Counted from the stretch's first letter, positions 15,454-22,400 are shown. The stretch: 27,094 bases of DNA from JAIRTY01 sp050257395 (GCA_050257395.1 JBLMWU010000342.1:1-27094); one strand, 5' to 3'. The notes: generated by a model from the letters alone, not told the origin. Numbers and translations are program-made.

Positions 15454-16596
15454 TCAGGCGCCGGGTTCGCCAGTGGCGGGCTTGCCGGCGGCGGGGCCGG
15501 GGGTGCCCGCGGCGTGGGCGAGTATGTCCCGTTGCCGCTGCAGGGCCTCGGTGGCGATCTCCGCGGTCGCGACCGGGAGGGCCGCGGTCTTCTCCAGCGA
15601 CTCGGCCGGGACCCCGAGGTCGAAGAGCCGGCTGTCGACCCGGATCGGCGCCCCGGTCACCAGGGCCAGGTTGACCGCGTCGCTCGGGCGGGCGTCCACC
15701 TCCTGCGGCCCGGCCGGCCCTTGCACGGTCACCGCGGCGTAGAACACCCCCGCTGTCAGCGTGGTGATCCGCACCTCCTCGACGTGCGCGCCCGCGGCCT
15801 GCACCAGGCTGGTGGCGAGCTGGTAGGTGAAGGGGCGCGGGGTTTCGGCGGCCTCCAGGGTCAGCGCCATCGCGGTGGCCTCGGTCGGCCCGATCCAGAT
15901 CGGCAGCCACCGGTCGCCGTCGCGTTCGCGCAGCACCATGATGTGGTGGCGGCTGATGTCGTCCCCCTCGGAGCGCCTGATCTCGGTCACCGCGACCTCG
16001 GCCCAGTTCACTGCTTCAGCTGCCGGCATGGTCCTCTCCTGGGGTGCGTCCATCATGGGGGCGAGTTTCGGCGCGAGCCCGGTCCGCGCCTGGTGCAGGC
16101 GCGACTTGACCGCGCCGGCGGAGATGCCGAGCTCTGCCGCCACCTCCCGGTGGCTGAGGCCCTGCAGGTAGAACAGGAACACCGCGTCGCGCTGCCCGTT
16201 CGGCAGCGCGGCGACGGCGGCGCGGACCCGGGCGGCCAGGTCGGCCGCTTCGGCCGCCTCCGCCGGGCCTGGCGCCCCGGATGCGCGGTCGTCCGGCAGC
16301 CCGGGCAGCTCGGCCAGCAGCTGCCGGAGCCAGCGGCGGGCCACGTTCAGCGCGATGCCGCAGAACCAGGCGCCGAACCGGTCCGGCGCGCGGAGGCGGT
16401 CCAGGCCGGTCATGGCGGCGATGGCGGCTTCCTGCGCCGCGTCGCGGGCGAGCTCGGCCGAGCCGAGCACCCGGGTGGCCAGGAACACGGCCGTGTCCCA
16501 GTGCCGCGTCACCAGTTCGGCGAACGGCTCCCTGGCCCCGCGCCGCGCCTCGGCCACGAGGTCAGCGTCTGGCTTACCGCTGCGCGCCCCGGTCAC
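15454..16596 (-). CDS. ECF-type sigma factor fused to a bifunctional nuclease (BFN/DUF151) domain
   Basis: 380 residues in one continuous frame. Sigma region 2 is about 10-95 (LVAEARRGAREPFAELVTRHWDT... RDAAQEAAIAAM... FGAWFCGIALNVARRWLRQ). Region 4 is about 120-178 (LPNGQRDAVFLFYLQGLSHREVAAELGISAGAVKSRLHQAR, with the helix-turn-helix at 147-170). Residues about 198-330 match the DNase-RNase/DUF151 family: DGDRWLPIWIGPTEATAMALTLE, AGVFYAAVTVQ and DARPSDAVNLALVTGAPI. The expected roles are promoter recognition by the first half and nucleic-acid cleavage or binding by the second. No anti-sigma gene is adjacent. The start at 16596 lies at the sigma domain edge without a clear ribosome binding site. 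Met190 begins the linker and has its own strong site, listed separately. The tail (330-380) is low-complexity. Confidence 0.88.
   Translation of the reverse strand: MTGARSGKPDADLVAEARRGAREPFAELVTRHWDTAVFLATRVLGSAELARDAAQEAAIAAMTGLDRLRAPDRFGAWFCGIALNVARRWLRQLLAELPGLPDDRASGAPGPAEAAEAADLAARVRAAVAALPNGQRDAVFLFYLQGLSHREVAAELGISAGAVKSRLHQARTGLAPKLAPMMDAPQERTMPAAEAVNWAEVAVTEIRRSEGDDISRHHIMVLRERDGDRWLPIWIGPTEATAMALTLEAAETPRPFTYQLATSLVQAAGAHVEEVRITTLTAGVFYAAVTVQGPAGPQEVDARPSDAVNLALVTGAPIRVDSRLFDLGVPAESLEKTAALPVATAEIATEALQRQRDILAHAAGTPGPAAGKPATGEPGA
16029..16042 (-). promoter_or_regulatory. Internal ribosome binding site and ATG at the sigma/BFN seam
   Basis: Reading the minus strand, AGGAGAGGACC is followed directly by ATG (16029-16027). 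This is the best Shine-Dalgarno site of the gene and has a six-base spacer after AGGAG. It lies at residue 190, between sigma region 4 and the BFN domain, and would give a free 191-residue BFN protein in the same frame. The region is 14 bases of site plus the codon that follows. Confidence 0.6.
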
Positions 16597-16648
16597 ATCT
16601 CATAGTGCGGCCGGGCCCGCGCCGGGTTAGCCACGGCGGCGGAAATTT

Positions 16649-16668
16649 CCCGGCACGGCTCTGCCGGG
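16649..16668 (-). terminator. Possible terminator after the 93-residue orphan gene
   Basis: CCCGGCA, six-base loop, TGCCGGG: a seven-base stem 47 bases beyond the stop of the minus-strand gene ending at 16715. On the minus strand it is followed by AAATTTCC. Weak by classical rules, but well placed. Confidence 0.4.
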
Positions 16669-16691
16669 CCGGGCCCGCGGCCAGGCCGGCG

Positions 16692-16722
16692 CTGTGCTCA
16701 GGGAGCCACTGTGCTCAGGGAG
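16692..16722. repeat. Direct duplication of a 14-base unit at the end of the orphan gene
   Basis: CTGTGCTCAGGGAG at 16692-16705 and again at 16709-16722, a period of 17 bases. The inner copy contains the stop codon of the 93-residue gene (16715-16717). The second copy lies just beyond the gene and looks like a local slippage duplication. Confidence 0.7.
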
Positions 16723-16996
16723 AACGGAACTCCCTGGTGGAGCGGATGGGCTTGCGGCGGCCGAGCTCGCTGAGGATCGGCATCAGCACCGAGTCGAATG
16801 CGGTGGCGCTGTACTTGCGCCGCATCGCCCGCAGGACACCCTTGCCGCTGGCCTCGCCGATCAGGTCGTCCAGCACCGTGTACGGCACGTCCACGCCGTC
16901 GACCAGATCGGCGTGCACGGACCGCGCCATCCGGTGCAGTTCCGGGTGCCCGGCGGACTCGGTGGCCAGCACCAGCGTGGCGTCCTGGAGATTCAT
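16715..16996 (-). CDS. Hypothetical 93-residue protein, leaderless
   Basis: I do not recognise a family. The protein is soluble and mostly helical by composition: MNLQDATLVLATESAGHPEL, then HRMARSVHADLVDGVDVPYTVLDDLIGEASG, and a basic tail (RAMRRKYS... GRRKPIRSTREF). Codon use is strongly actinomycete, with G or C in almost every third position, so it is very likely a real gene. The ATG has no ribosome binding site, but TACCAT lies six bases upstream, exactly where a -10 box puts transcription at the A of the ATG. It stands between the sigma-BFN gene and the divergent ankyrin gene. Nothing nearby suggests a role. Confidence 0.65.
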   Translation of the reverse strand: MNLQDATLVLATESAGHPELHRMARSVHADLVDGVDVPYTVLDDLIGEASGKGVLRAMRRKYSATAFDSVLMPILSELGRRKPIRSTREFRSP

Positions 16997-17002
16997 AGCG
17001 GC

Positions 17003-17008
17003 ATGGTA
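17003..17008 (-). promoter_or_regulatory. -10 box for the leaderless orphan gene
   Basis: On the minus strand TACCAT, six bases GCCGCT, then ATG. The spacing puts +1 on the first base of the start codon, the classic actinobacterial leaderless layout. No clear -35 element is seen. Confidence 0.55.
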
Positions 17009-17080
17009 GCCGCCGGACTGATACCTCTATGAGTACGTTGCGCAGACCGGCCAGCCCCGCATGCTCAGGAGGAGAGGTCC

Positions 17081-17827
17081 ATGGACACCGTGGACAGCAA
17101 TGACCCGGCCGCGGTGGCGCTGGTCCAGGGGATCCGCAAGGGCAACCTGACGGTCCTGGAACGGCTGCTGGCCGAGGAGCCCGGCCTGGCTGGGGCGCGG
17201 ATCAGCCTCGGCGAGGACCGGTCCGCGACCGCCCTGCACGTGGCCACGGACTGGCCTGGCTACTTTCCCGGCGGCCCGGCCGTGGTCCGGCTGCTGATCG
17301 AGAAGGGCGCGGACCCGAACGCCCGCACCGGGGGCGGCACCTTCGCGGAGACGCCGCTGCACTGGGCGGCCAGCAGCGACGACTCCGACGTGGCCGAGGC
17401 GCTGCTGGACGGCGGCGCCTACCTGGGCGCCAGCGGGGGCTCGATCGCCGACGGCACCCCCCTGGACAACGCGATCGGCTACGGCTGCTGGAATGTGGCG
17501 CGGCTGCTGGTCAGCCGCGGCGCGCCCGTCCGCACGTTGTGGCACGCCGCGGCCCTGGGCATGCTGCCGCTGGTGGCGGAGTTCGCGGCCCGCGACCCGG
17601 GCCCGTCCGGCAAGGAGATCAACGAGGCCTTCTGGCAGGCCTGTCACGGCGGGCAGCGCCGGGTCGCGGAGTATCTGCTGGCCCGCGGCGCCGACATCAA
17701 CACGGTGCCCGGGTACGCCAGCCGCTCGCCGCTGGACATCGCCCCGGGCCCTGACACCCGCCGGGAGATCCTCACCAGCTGGCTCCGCCAGCAGGGCGCC
17801 GCCTCCGCCCCGGTCCCGCCTTCTTAG
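17081..17827 (+). CDS. Ankyrin-repeat protein
   Basis: 248 residues made almost wholly of ankyrin repeats. Clear units include ATALHVATDW... VVRLLIEKGADPNART, ETPLHWAASSDDSDVAEALLDGGAYLGAS, GTPLDNAIGYGCWNVARLLVSRGAPVRTL, LWHAAALGMLPLVAEFAA and FWQACHGGQRRVAEYLLARGADINTVP. No signal peptide or membrane helix is present, so it should be a cytoplasmic protein-binding scaffold. The partner is unknown. A strong AGGAGGAGAGG site precedes the ATG. It ends 86 bases before the efflux pump gene, within reach of the first operator-like repeat, but that promoter region points away from it. Confidence 0.88.
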   Translation: MDTVDSNDPAAVALVQGIRKGNLTVLERLLAEEPGLAGARISLGEDRSATALHVATDWPGYFPGGPAVVRLLIEKGADPNARTGGGTFAETPLHWAASSDDSDVAEALLDGGAYLGASGGSIADGTPLDNAIGYGCWNVARLLVSRGAPVRTLWHAAALGMLPLVAEFAARDPGPSGKEINEAFWQACHGGQRRVAEYLLARGADINTVPGYASRSPLDIAPGPDTRREILTSWLRQQGAASAPVPPS

Positions 17828-17841
17828 TTAGCTGACTCACT
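17826..17841 (+). promoter_or_regulatory. Operator-like repeat O1 upstream of the efflux gene
   Basis: AGTTAGCTGACTCACT. It matches O2 (17877-17892) at 14 of 16 bases and ends where the candidate -35 box begins. It overlaps the last two bases of the ankyrin stop codon. Likely a binding site for the TetR regulator encoded at 19463. Confidence 0.55.
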
Positions 17842-17870
17842 TGACGCCGCCGGGCGGGCCTGCCAAGACT
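17841..17870 (+). promoter_or_regulatory. Candidate promoter of the efflux pump gene
   Basis: TTGACG at 17841-17846 as -35, an 18-base spacer, and AAGACT at 17865-17870 as -10. The predicted transcription start is at about 17877, inside O2. The layout (site, promoter, site) suits repression by a TetR protein. Confidence 0.5.
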
Positions 17871-17876
17871 GAAGTT

Positions 17877-17892
17877 AGTTAGTTAACTCACT
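17877..17892 (+). promoter_or_regulatory. Operator-like palindrome O2 upstream of the efflux gene
   Basis: AGTTAGTTAACTCACT, an imperfect palindrome with 14 of 16 positions symmetric around GTTAAC. It lies just after the candidate -10 box and before the GAGGAGG ribosome binding site. Its start is 51 bases from that of O1. Confidence 0.6.
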
Positions 17893-17913
17893 CAATCGAG
17901 GAGGCGGTCAGGT

Positions 17914-19437
17914 ATGGACTCACCCCGGGGGCAGGCCCGGTCAGGCCCCGGCGCACGGCTGGCGCTCCACTCGGCGCTCGGCCTGATGATCCTGGTGCTG
18001 CTGTGCGCCGTGCAGTTCCTGGACATCGCCGACTCGGCGATCGTCAACGTCGCCCTGCCGTCCATCCAGCACAGCCTGAACTTCTCCCAGCAGAACCTGC
18101 AGTGGGTGGCCAGCGGCTACATCCTCACCTACGGCGGCTTCCTGCTGCTGGGCGGACGCCTCGGCGACCTGCTCGGGCGCCGCCGCATGCTGCTGGCCGG
18201 GCTGGCGGTCTTCGCGGTGTCATCGCTGACCGCTGGGCTGGCGGACGGCCCGGGGCTGCTCGTCGCCGCCCGGCTCGCGCAGGGCACCGGCGCCGCGCTC
18301 ATGGCGCCGGCCGCGCTGTCGGAGCTCACGACCAGCTTCCGCGAGGGCAGGGACCGCAACACCGCCCTCGGGGTGTGGGGAGCCATCAGCGGGATGGCCG
18401 CGGCGGCGGGGGTCTTCCTCGGCGGCGTGATCTCGCAGGGACCGGGCTGGCGCTGGGTCTTCTTCGTGAACCCGCCGATCTGCGTCGCGGTGGCCGCGGG
18501 GGCGCTCGTCCTGCTGGCAAGAGACCGGAGGCGCCGGGCCCGGGGGGCGGCCTTCGACTCGCAGGGCGCGGTGCTGCTGAGCGGCGGCATGCTGCTGCTG
18601 GTCTACAGCCTGGTGCGGGCACCAGCCGCGGGCTGGGGATCTGGGCAGACCATCGCCACCCTGACCGGATCCGCCGCCCTCCTCGCCGCGTTCGCGGTCA
18701 ACGAGCTCCGCACCCGCAACCCGCTGGTCCCGTTCGCCATCCTCCGCGTGAAGGGACTGGTGGCGGCAGACCTGACCCAGCTGATCGCCTTCTGCGGGTT
18801 CTTCTCCCTGTTCTTCTACGCCACCCTGTACATGCAGGAGGTCCTGCACTACTCACCGCTCAAGGCGGGAGCCGCCTACCTCCCGATCACCGCGGGGTTC
18901 GCCATCGCGGGCGGCGCCGCCTCCCAGCTGATCACGCGCATCGGCACCCGCCCGGTGGTGGCGGCCGGCTGCCTGGTCGCCGGGGCGGGCATCTGGTACG
19001 TCTCCCGGGTGCCCATGCACGGTTCGTACCTGACCGATCTGCTGCCCGGGTTCCTGGTGATGTCACTGGGCGCCGGATCGGTGTTCGTCTCGGTCGCCGC
19101 CAGCGCCAACGCCGGCGTGCCGTCCGACAAGGCGGGCCTGGCGGCGGGGCTGCTGAACTCCTCCCAGCAGGTGGGCAGCGCGCTCGGCCTCGCCATCCTG
19201 TCCGCCGTGGCGATCACCCGCACCGGCCACCTGCTCGCCGCCCGGGTATCGCCCGCGGTGGCGGCGGATGCCGGATACCACCAGGCCCTGCTGGCCGGCA
19301 GCATCCTGATGGCGGCCGCGGCCCTGCTCGCCCTGCGCATCGGCAACACCCGGGCGGCGGCTCCGGTGGTCATGGTCGACGCGGAACCGGCGCCCGGGCC
19401 GGAGCCTGCGGCGTCGCGGCCGGGGGACCACCCGTGA
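17914..19437 (+). CDS. DHA2-family MFS drug efflux transporter (EmrB/QacA type)
   Basis: 507 residues with 14 predicted membrane segments. TM1 has the DHA2 signature LDIADSAIVNVALPSIQ. Motif A is GGRLGDLLGRRRML (about 76-89), and motif C is in GAISGMAAAAGVFLGGVISQGPGWRWVFFVN (TM5-6). It should export a drug or toxic metabolite using the proton gradient. GAGGAGG at 17898-17904 sets the ATG at 17914. The TetR gene begins 25 bases after the stop, and operator-like repeats surround the promoter, so the pump is very probably induced when a ligand releases the TetR protein. The substrate is unknown. The C-terminal about 30 residues are polar and Pro-rich. Confidence 0.92.
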   Translation: MDSPRGQARSGPGARLALHSALGLMILVLLCAVQFLDIADSAIVNVALPSIQHSLNFSQQNLQWVASGYILTYGGFLLLGGRLGDLLGRRRMLLAGLAVFAVSSLTAGLADGPGLLVAARLAQGTGAALMAPAALSELTTSFREGRDRNTALGVWGAISGMAAAAGVFLGGVISQGPGWRWVFFVNPPICVAVAAGALVLLARDRRRRARGAAFDSQGAVLLSGGMLLLVYSLVRAPAAGWGSGQTIATLTGSAALLAAFAVNELRTRNPLVPFAILRVKGLVAADLTQLIAFCGFFSLFFYATLYMQEVLHYSPLKAGAAYLPITAGFAIAGGAASQLITRIGTRPVVAAGCLVAGAGIWYVSRVPMHGSYLTDLLPGFLVMSLGAGSVFVSVAASANAGVPSDKAGLAAGLLNSSQQVGSALGLAILSAVAITRTGHLLAARVSPAVAADAGYHQALLAGSILMAAAALLALRIGNTRAAAPVVMVDAEPAPGPEPAASRPGDHP

Positions 19438-19446
19438 CAGCACCGG

Positions 19447-19477
19447 TACCCTGTTCAGTGAGATGACTGACTCAGTG
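19447..19477 (+). promoter_or_regulatory. Possible TetR promoter and operator-like site O3
   Basis: TACCCT (19447-19452) is a -10-like box ten bases before the ATG at 19463. ATGACTGACTCAGT overlaps the start codon and resembles the right part of O1 (shared CTGACTCA). The outer bases CA.TGAG and CTCA.TG are symmetric over 22 bases. This would allow autoregulation; there is no normal ribosome binding site. Confidence 0.4.
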
Positions 19478-20050
19478 CCGGCCCCGGCCGCCGCCACCCG
19501 GCGGCCGGGGAAACGGGAGCGGCTGGTGACCGCCGCGGTGCAGCTGCTGCACCAGCAGGGCATCGAGCGGACCACGCTCGCGGACATCGCGAAGGCCGCC
19601 GACGTCCCCGCCGGCAACGTGTACTACTACTTCAAAACCAAGGACGAGGTCATCGCGGCGGTCGCCGCCGCGCACGCGCAGCAGATCAGGGCGACCCTCG
19701 CCGCCATCAGCGCCCGGCACCAGGCCCCCCGCAGCCGGCTCAGGGCCCTGGTGCGGGAGTTCGCCGGCCAGAGTCAGACGGTGGCCCGGTACGGCTGCCC
19801 CTTCGGCACTCTCTGCTCAGAGATCGGCAAGCGGGGGGAGCCGGGCTTCGCAATGGCCGAGCTGATGCTCCTGCTGGTCGACTGGGCGGAGGAGCAGTTC
19901 CGGTCGCTGGGCCGCCGCGACGCACGCGACCTGGCCCTGGACCTGATAGCCGCCTACGAGGGCAGCGCCCTGCTCGCCAGCACCCTGCGCGACCCCGGTC
20001 TCCTCACGGGCGCGGCCCGGCGGCTGGACCACTGGATCGGCACGCTGTGA
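19463..20050 (+). CDS. TetR/AcrR family transcriptional repressor
   Basis: 195 residues. The N-terminal DNA-binding domain (about 15-62) has ERLVTAAVQLLHQQGIERTTLADIAKAADVPAGNVYYYFKTKDEVIAAV, a textbook TetR helix-turn-helix with the YYYFKTKDE recognition region. The ligand domain contains YGCPFGTLCSEIGKRG (110-125) with Cys112 and Cys118. This CPxG pattern is seen in one TetR C-terminal subgroup; redox or thiol sensing is possible but not shown. It lies directly after the DHA2 pump gene and almost certainly controls it through O1 and O2. The ATG lacks a ribosome binding site; a GTG further in is less likely, since O3 and a -10 box fit this start. Confidence 0.92.
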   Translation: MTDSVPAPAAATRRPGKRERLVTAAVQLLHQQGIERTTLADIAKAADVPAGNVYYYFKTKDEVIAAVAAAHAQQIRATLAAISARHQAPRSRLRALVREFAGQSQTVARYGCPFGTLCSEIGKRGEPGFAMAELMLLLVDWAEEQFRSLGRRDARDLALDLIAAYEGSALLASTLRDPGLLTGAARRLDHWIGTL

Positions 20051-20067
20051 CCGGGGACCGGCAACGG

Positions 20068-20093
20068 CCCGGCCGCGGTACCGGCGTGCCGGG
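20068..20093 (+). terminator. GC-rich hairpin after the TetR gene
   Basis: CCCGGC, 14-base loop, GCCGGG, 17 bases beyond the TetR stop and before the DedA gene. There is no T-run. A weak candidate terminator. Confidence 0.3.
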
Positions 20094-20130
20094 CATGCGT
20101 TAGCCGCCGGATCCGGGGAAGGCGCTGACT

Positions 20131-20802
20131 ATGGCGTCCTCACCGCTGCCGGGGTTCCTGGCCAGCCTTGCCCCGGTGCTCGACCACTACGGGTACCTCG
20201 CGGTCGGCGGGCTGATCATGCTCGAGGACTTCGGCATCCCGGTGCCCGGCGAGACGATCCTGATCGCCGCCGCGGTGTACGCGGGCGCCGGGCGGCTCAG
20301 CATCGTGGTGGTCGGGCTGGTCGCGGTGCTGGCGGCCGTGATCGGCGACAACATCGGCTACGCCATCGGCCACTTCGGCGGCCGCGCCCTGGTGCTCCGC
20401 TACGGCCGGTACGTGCTGCTCACCAGCGAGCGGCTGGACAAGGCCGAGAGGTTCTTCCGCCGGCACGGCGGCAAGGTGGTGGTGGTCGCCCGGTTCATCG
20501 AGGGACTGCGCCAGGCGAACGGGATCGTCGCCGGCACCGTCCGCATGCCGTGGCGGCGCTTCCTGGTGTTCAACGCCATCGGCGCGGTCCTGTGGGTGGG
20601 CGTGTGGACCGCGGCCGGCTACCTGGCCGGCGACCACATCCAGGTCATCTACACCGAGGTCACCCGCTATTCGCTGTATGTGCTCATCGCGCTCGGCGTG
20701 CTGGCGCTCGCCCTGGTGGCGCGGGCGGTGCTGCGGCGCCGCCGCCGGGTGGCCGCTCCGGAACGGGACCGCCGCCCGGCGCCGGCCGGCAAGCGGCACT
20801 GA
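20131..20802 (+). CDS. DedA family membrane protein (VTT/SNARE-associated domain)
   Basis: 223 residues. Conserved DedA features are present: LIMLEDFGIPVPGETILIAAAVYAG (29-53), GDNIGYAIGHFGGRALVLRYGRYV (71-94), FFRRHGGKVVVVARFIEGLRQANGIVAGTVRMPWRRFLVFNAIGAVLWVG (about 109-159), and a last membrane helix near 183-204. The FxRHGG...ARF..G.R segment holds the Arg residues essential in DedA proteins. The family is linked to lipid flipping and envelope homeostasis. GGGGAAGG precedes the ATG. The C-terminal tail is Arg-rich and cytoplasmic. It may share transcription with the TetR gene, although an 80-base gap with a hairpin lies between. Confidence 0.9.
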   Translation: MASSPLPGFLASLAPVLDHYGYLAVGGLIMLEDFGIPVPGETILIAAAVYAGAGRLSIVVVGLVAVLAAVIGDNIGYAIGHFGGRALVLRYGRYVLLTSERLDKAERFFRRHGGKVVVVARFIEGLRQANGIVAGTVRMPWRRFLVFNAIGAVLWVGVWTAAGYLAGDHIQVIYTEVTRYSLYVLIALGVLALALVARAVLRRRRRVAAPERDRRPAPAGKRH

Positions 20803-20933
20803 CGCCTGGGATCTGGCCCGGCGCGGCCTAGAATCGGGTCATGGGTTTCGGTTGACTCTGACCTCCTGCTGGCACGGCTCGCGGGCCGCCTTCCCCGTCT
20901 GACCACATCCGGTTGGACGAGGAAGGAGCACGC

Positions 20934-22340
20934 GTGCGATCCATGTCAACCCTGCGGCCAGCACTGGCGGGCCGCTCTTTCCTGCTTGCCGCCCTCGCGG
21001 CCGAGCTGGCCGACGAACTGGTCGACGGCACCCAGGGTGCGGCCGTCCCGCTGATCCGGCACTCGCTGGGCCTGAGCTATGAACAGGTCGGCCTGCTGTT
21101 CTCGGTGCCGCTGATCCTCGGCGGGCTGCTGGAGCTGCCGCTGGGCATCCTCGCCGGGCGGGGATCCACCCGCCGCCGGGCGGTGCTGGCCGGCGGCCTG
21201 GTGTTCATCGCGTCGCTGGCGGGGGCGGCGGCAGCCGGGTCGTTCGGCTGGCTGCTGGCCGCGTTCGTGGTGTTCTTCCCGGCCTCCGGGGCGTTCGTCA
21301 GCCTCACCCAGGCGGAGCTGATGGACGCCGACCCGGCCCGCCGGGCGCAGCACATGGCCCGCTGGACGCTGGCGGGCTCGCTGGGTGCGGTGGCTGGCCC
21401 GCTGCTGCTCAGCGCGGTGATCGCGGCCGGCGGCAGCTGGCGCACCGCCTACCTGGCCCTGGCCGCCGTCGCCGCCATCGCCTGGCTCGCCCTGGCCCGC
21501 ACCACCCCCCACCCGGCCAACGCAGCCGCCCGTGGGGCCATCCTGACTGGCGCGACATCAGCCGAAGGGGGCGCGGTGCGCCCCGGCCGGAGCGAGCCGA
21601 AGGGCCGCGCCGCCGTCTGGACTGACGAGCGAGGCGACGAAGGAGCCGGAGCGAGGAGGGAAGACGGCGGGCTCCAGCGGCCCGGAGGCGAGGGAGGGCC
21701 AGAAAAGACAGCGAGCCGAGGGCAGAAACGAGCCCGGGTGCGGGAGGCGGCCGGGGTGCTGCGCGCCAGCGGAGGGCTGCGGTGGCTGCTGCTGCTGCAG
21801 GTGGCGGACCTGCTGCTGGACGTCCTCACCGGGTTCCTGGCGCTGTACCTGGTCGACGTGGCCCACGCCTCGCCCGCCCAGGCGGCGCTGGCCGTGGCGG
21901 TCCGGCTCGGCGCCGGGCTGGCCGGCGACGTGCTGACCGTGCACCTCCTGGAACGGACCCGCGACCTGCCGGTGCTGCGCGCCGCGGCGGCGGCGGCAGC
22001 CGTCCTGTACCCGGCGTTCCTGCTGGTGCCGGGGCTGGGCGCGAAGCTCGCCGTGCTGGCGGCGCTGAGCGTCGCCACCGCGTCCTGGTATCCGGTGATG
22101 CAGGCCCGCTGGTACCGGAGCCTGCCGGAGCACAGCGACGTGGCGGTGTCGCTGGAGAGCGCCGCGACGCTGGCCGGCGGGCTCGGCCCGGCCGCGGTCG
22201 GCGGGCTGGCCGGGCTGGTAGGCCTCGGCTGGGCGCTGGCCGGCCTGGGCGCGGTCCCGCTGGTCATCCTCGCCGCCCTGGCCCGCCCCGCCAGTGAGCG
22301 GCGGCCGGGATCGCCGCATCACGGATCGGGTGACCGGTAA
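20934..22340 (+). CDS. MFS transporter with an in-frame repeat-like insert in the central loop
   Basis: 468 residues. The first six membrane helices span about 8-188 (AALAAELADELVDGTQGAAVPLIRHSLGLSYEQVGLLFSVPLILGGLLELPLG). The other six span about 280-455. Domain and length fit a 12-TM major facilitator; the substrate is unknown. Between TM6 and TM7 lies an unusual about 65-residue charged stretch (from RGAILTGATSAEGG to GQKRARVRE), encoded by purine-rich DNA with inverted repeats, listed separately. AAGGAG at 20923-20928 favours GTG 20934 over ATG 20943. The insert lies in a cytoplasmic loop, so the pump may still work. Confidence 0.85.
   Translation: MRSMSTLRPALAGRSFLLAALAAELADELVDGTQGAAVPLIRHSLGLSYEQVGLLFSVPLILGGLLELPLGILAGRGSTRRRAVLAGGLVFIASLAGAAAAGSFGWLLAAFVVFFPASGAFVSLTQAELMDADPARRAQHMARWTLAGSLGAVAGPLLLSAVIAAGGSWRTAYLALAAVAAIAWLALARTTPHPANAAARGAILTGATSAEGGAVRPGRSEPKGRAAVWTDERGDEGAGARREDGGLQRPGGEGGPEKTASRGQKRARVREAAGVLRASGGLRWLLLLQVADLLLDVLTGFLALYLVDVAHASPAQAALAVAVRLGAGLAGDVLTVHLLERTRDLPVLRAAAAAAAVLYPAFLLVPGLGAKLAVLAALSVATASWYPVMQARWYRSLPEHSDVAVSLESAATLAGGLGPAAVGGLAGLVGLGWALAGLGAVPLVILAALARPASERRPGSPHHGSGDR
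21560..21735 (+). repeat. Purine-rich element with nested inverted repeats inside the MFS gene
   Basis: It contains GGGGCGC-GGT-GCGCCCC (21568-21584). A larger imperfect stem follows, with GGGCCGC (21602-21608) and CCGCCGTC (21610-21617) pairing with GACGGCGG (21663-21670) and GCGGCCC (21677-21683). AGCCGAAGGG occurs twice (21560-21569, 21595-21604). Base use differs sharply from the flanking membrane-helix coding DNA, and the reading frame stays open. It looks like a small palindromic element that settled in the loop-coding part of the gene. Confidence 0.55.
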
Positions 22341-22374
22341 CGGGCAGATCACCCAGCGGCCGGGCTGAAGCCCG
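22328..22374 (+). terminator. Two adjacent hairpins at the end of the MFS gene
   Basis: GGGTGA (22328-22333) pairs with TCACCC (22349-22354) around an inner CCG-GTAA-CGG hairpin that includes the TAA stop. CGGGC-TGAA-GCCCG follows at 22361-22374. There is no T-run, but the position suits transcription termination. The DNA from here to 22880 has no intact gene: it holds these hairpins, the GNAT remnant and an AT-richer leader. Confidence 0.4.
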
Positions 22375-22400
22375 TGCCGCGACGGCCTGGGCACGCCCGG

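Noticed and set aside
13381..16605. Very long open frame on the plus strand (over 1000 codons)
   Set aside because: It crosses the YihY, methyltransferase and sigma-BFN genes on both strands and has no motif; a GC-composition artefact.
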